Shown piece by piece: positions 63,967 through 64,000 of a stretch of 64,000 nucleotides of DNA. The position numbers were made by a program, and so were the translations under genes. The stretch comes from Pseudomonas entomophila (GTDB lineage Bacteria > Pseudomonadota > Gammaproteobacteria > Pseudomonadales > Pseudomonadaceae). Under the pieces are notes generated by a model. It ran no database searches. It saw only the letters and a program-made list of their open reading frames with translations, and was not told where the DNA came from. The stretch is from the NCBI RefSeq assembly GCF_029478665.1, contig NZ_JARPQB010000001.1, positions 124,001 through 188,000 of the forward strand. Direction: 5' to 3'. Each line of letters starts with the position of its first letter. Position 1 is the stretch's first letter.

Positions 63967-64000
63967 GCGTTAATTTCAGAAAAACCGTTTTCGTTCAAAC

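Overview
The window is chromosomal DNA of a fluorescent Pseudomonas, most likely of the P. putida group. The evidence is the gene order eno-ftsB-ispD-(LysR/frmA/fghA)-ispF-truD-surE-pcm-nlpD-rpoS-rsmZ-fdxA-mutS, then cinA-recA-recX, the high G+C, the Pseudomonas-type REP/REPIN repeats, and the finR/fpr, erdR/dgkA and mprF/acvB pairs. Species assignment is inference; no 16S rRNA gene is present.

Region 1 (1-13497) is conserved core. It holds the end of enolase, cell division (ftsB), isoprenoid synthesis (ispD, ispF), glutathione-dependent formaldehyde detoxification (frmA, fghA, with a divergent LysR gene), tRNA pseudouridylation and stationary-phase/repair genes (truD, surE, pcm, nlpD, rpoS), the Gac/Rsm small RNA rsmZ with its distal GacA box, the ferredoxin fdxA and mutS.

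Region 2 (13595-44576) lies between mutS and cinA. It is a phage-tail-derived bacteriocin (tailocin) locus, not a prophage: I see no integrase, terminase, portal, capsid or replication gene. A LexA-like self-cleaving repressor (14710) sits between two promoters. Each promoter carries the palindrome TGCATATGCA in its -35/-10 spacer. One drives a short leftward accessory pair; the other drives a roughly 29 kb rightward operon. That operon holds a fibre/chaperone cassette, a holin, a complete F-type (lambda-like, flexible) tail set (17589-29996), a complete R-type (P2-like, contractile) tail set (30026-43185), and a Com-like zinc finger, GH19 endolysin and nested Rz/Rz1 spanins. F lies before R, the reverse of the P. 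aeruginosa R/F pyocin cluster as I recall it. Points of note are co-directional terminator hairpins inside the operon and in its leader, two apparent programmed frameshifts (one with the RF2-type CUU-UGA-C site), a doubled gpI, a 315-bp internal duplication in the R tape measure, and three copies of one fibre-tip/chaperone cassette.

Region 3 (44618-64000) is core again: cinA, SOS-controlled recA-recX, a LOG-family nucleosidase, a small possible DNA-binding ORF, a secreted protein, a DTW-domain tRNA modification enzyme, erdR, dgkA, finR/fpr, trmO, a DUF1456 protein, a pseudouridine-synthase-like protein lacking the usual catalytic Asp, a GNAT acetyltransferase, rimO, kup, the aminoacyl-phosphatidylglycerol pair mprF/acvB, and three tandem initiator tRNA-fMet genes, each with its own promoter and terminator.

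The tailocin and recA are linked functionally. DNA damage activates RecA, which should trigger self-cleavage of the 14710 repressor, as for LexA, and so release both operator-bearing promoters. Production ends in lysis by holin, endolysin and spanins.
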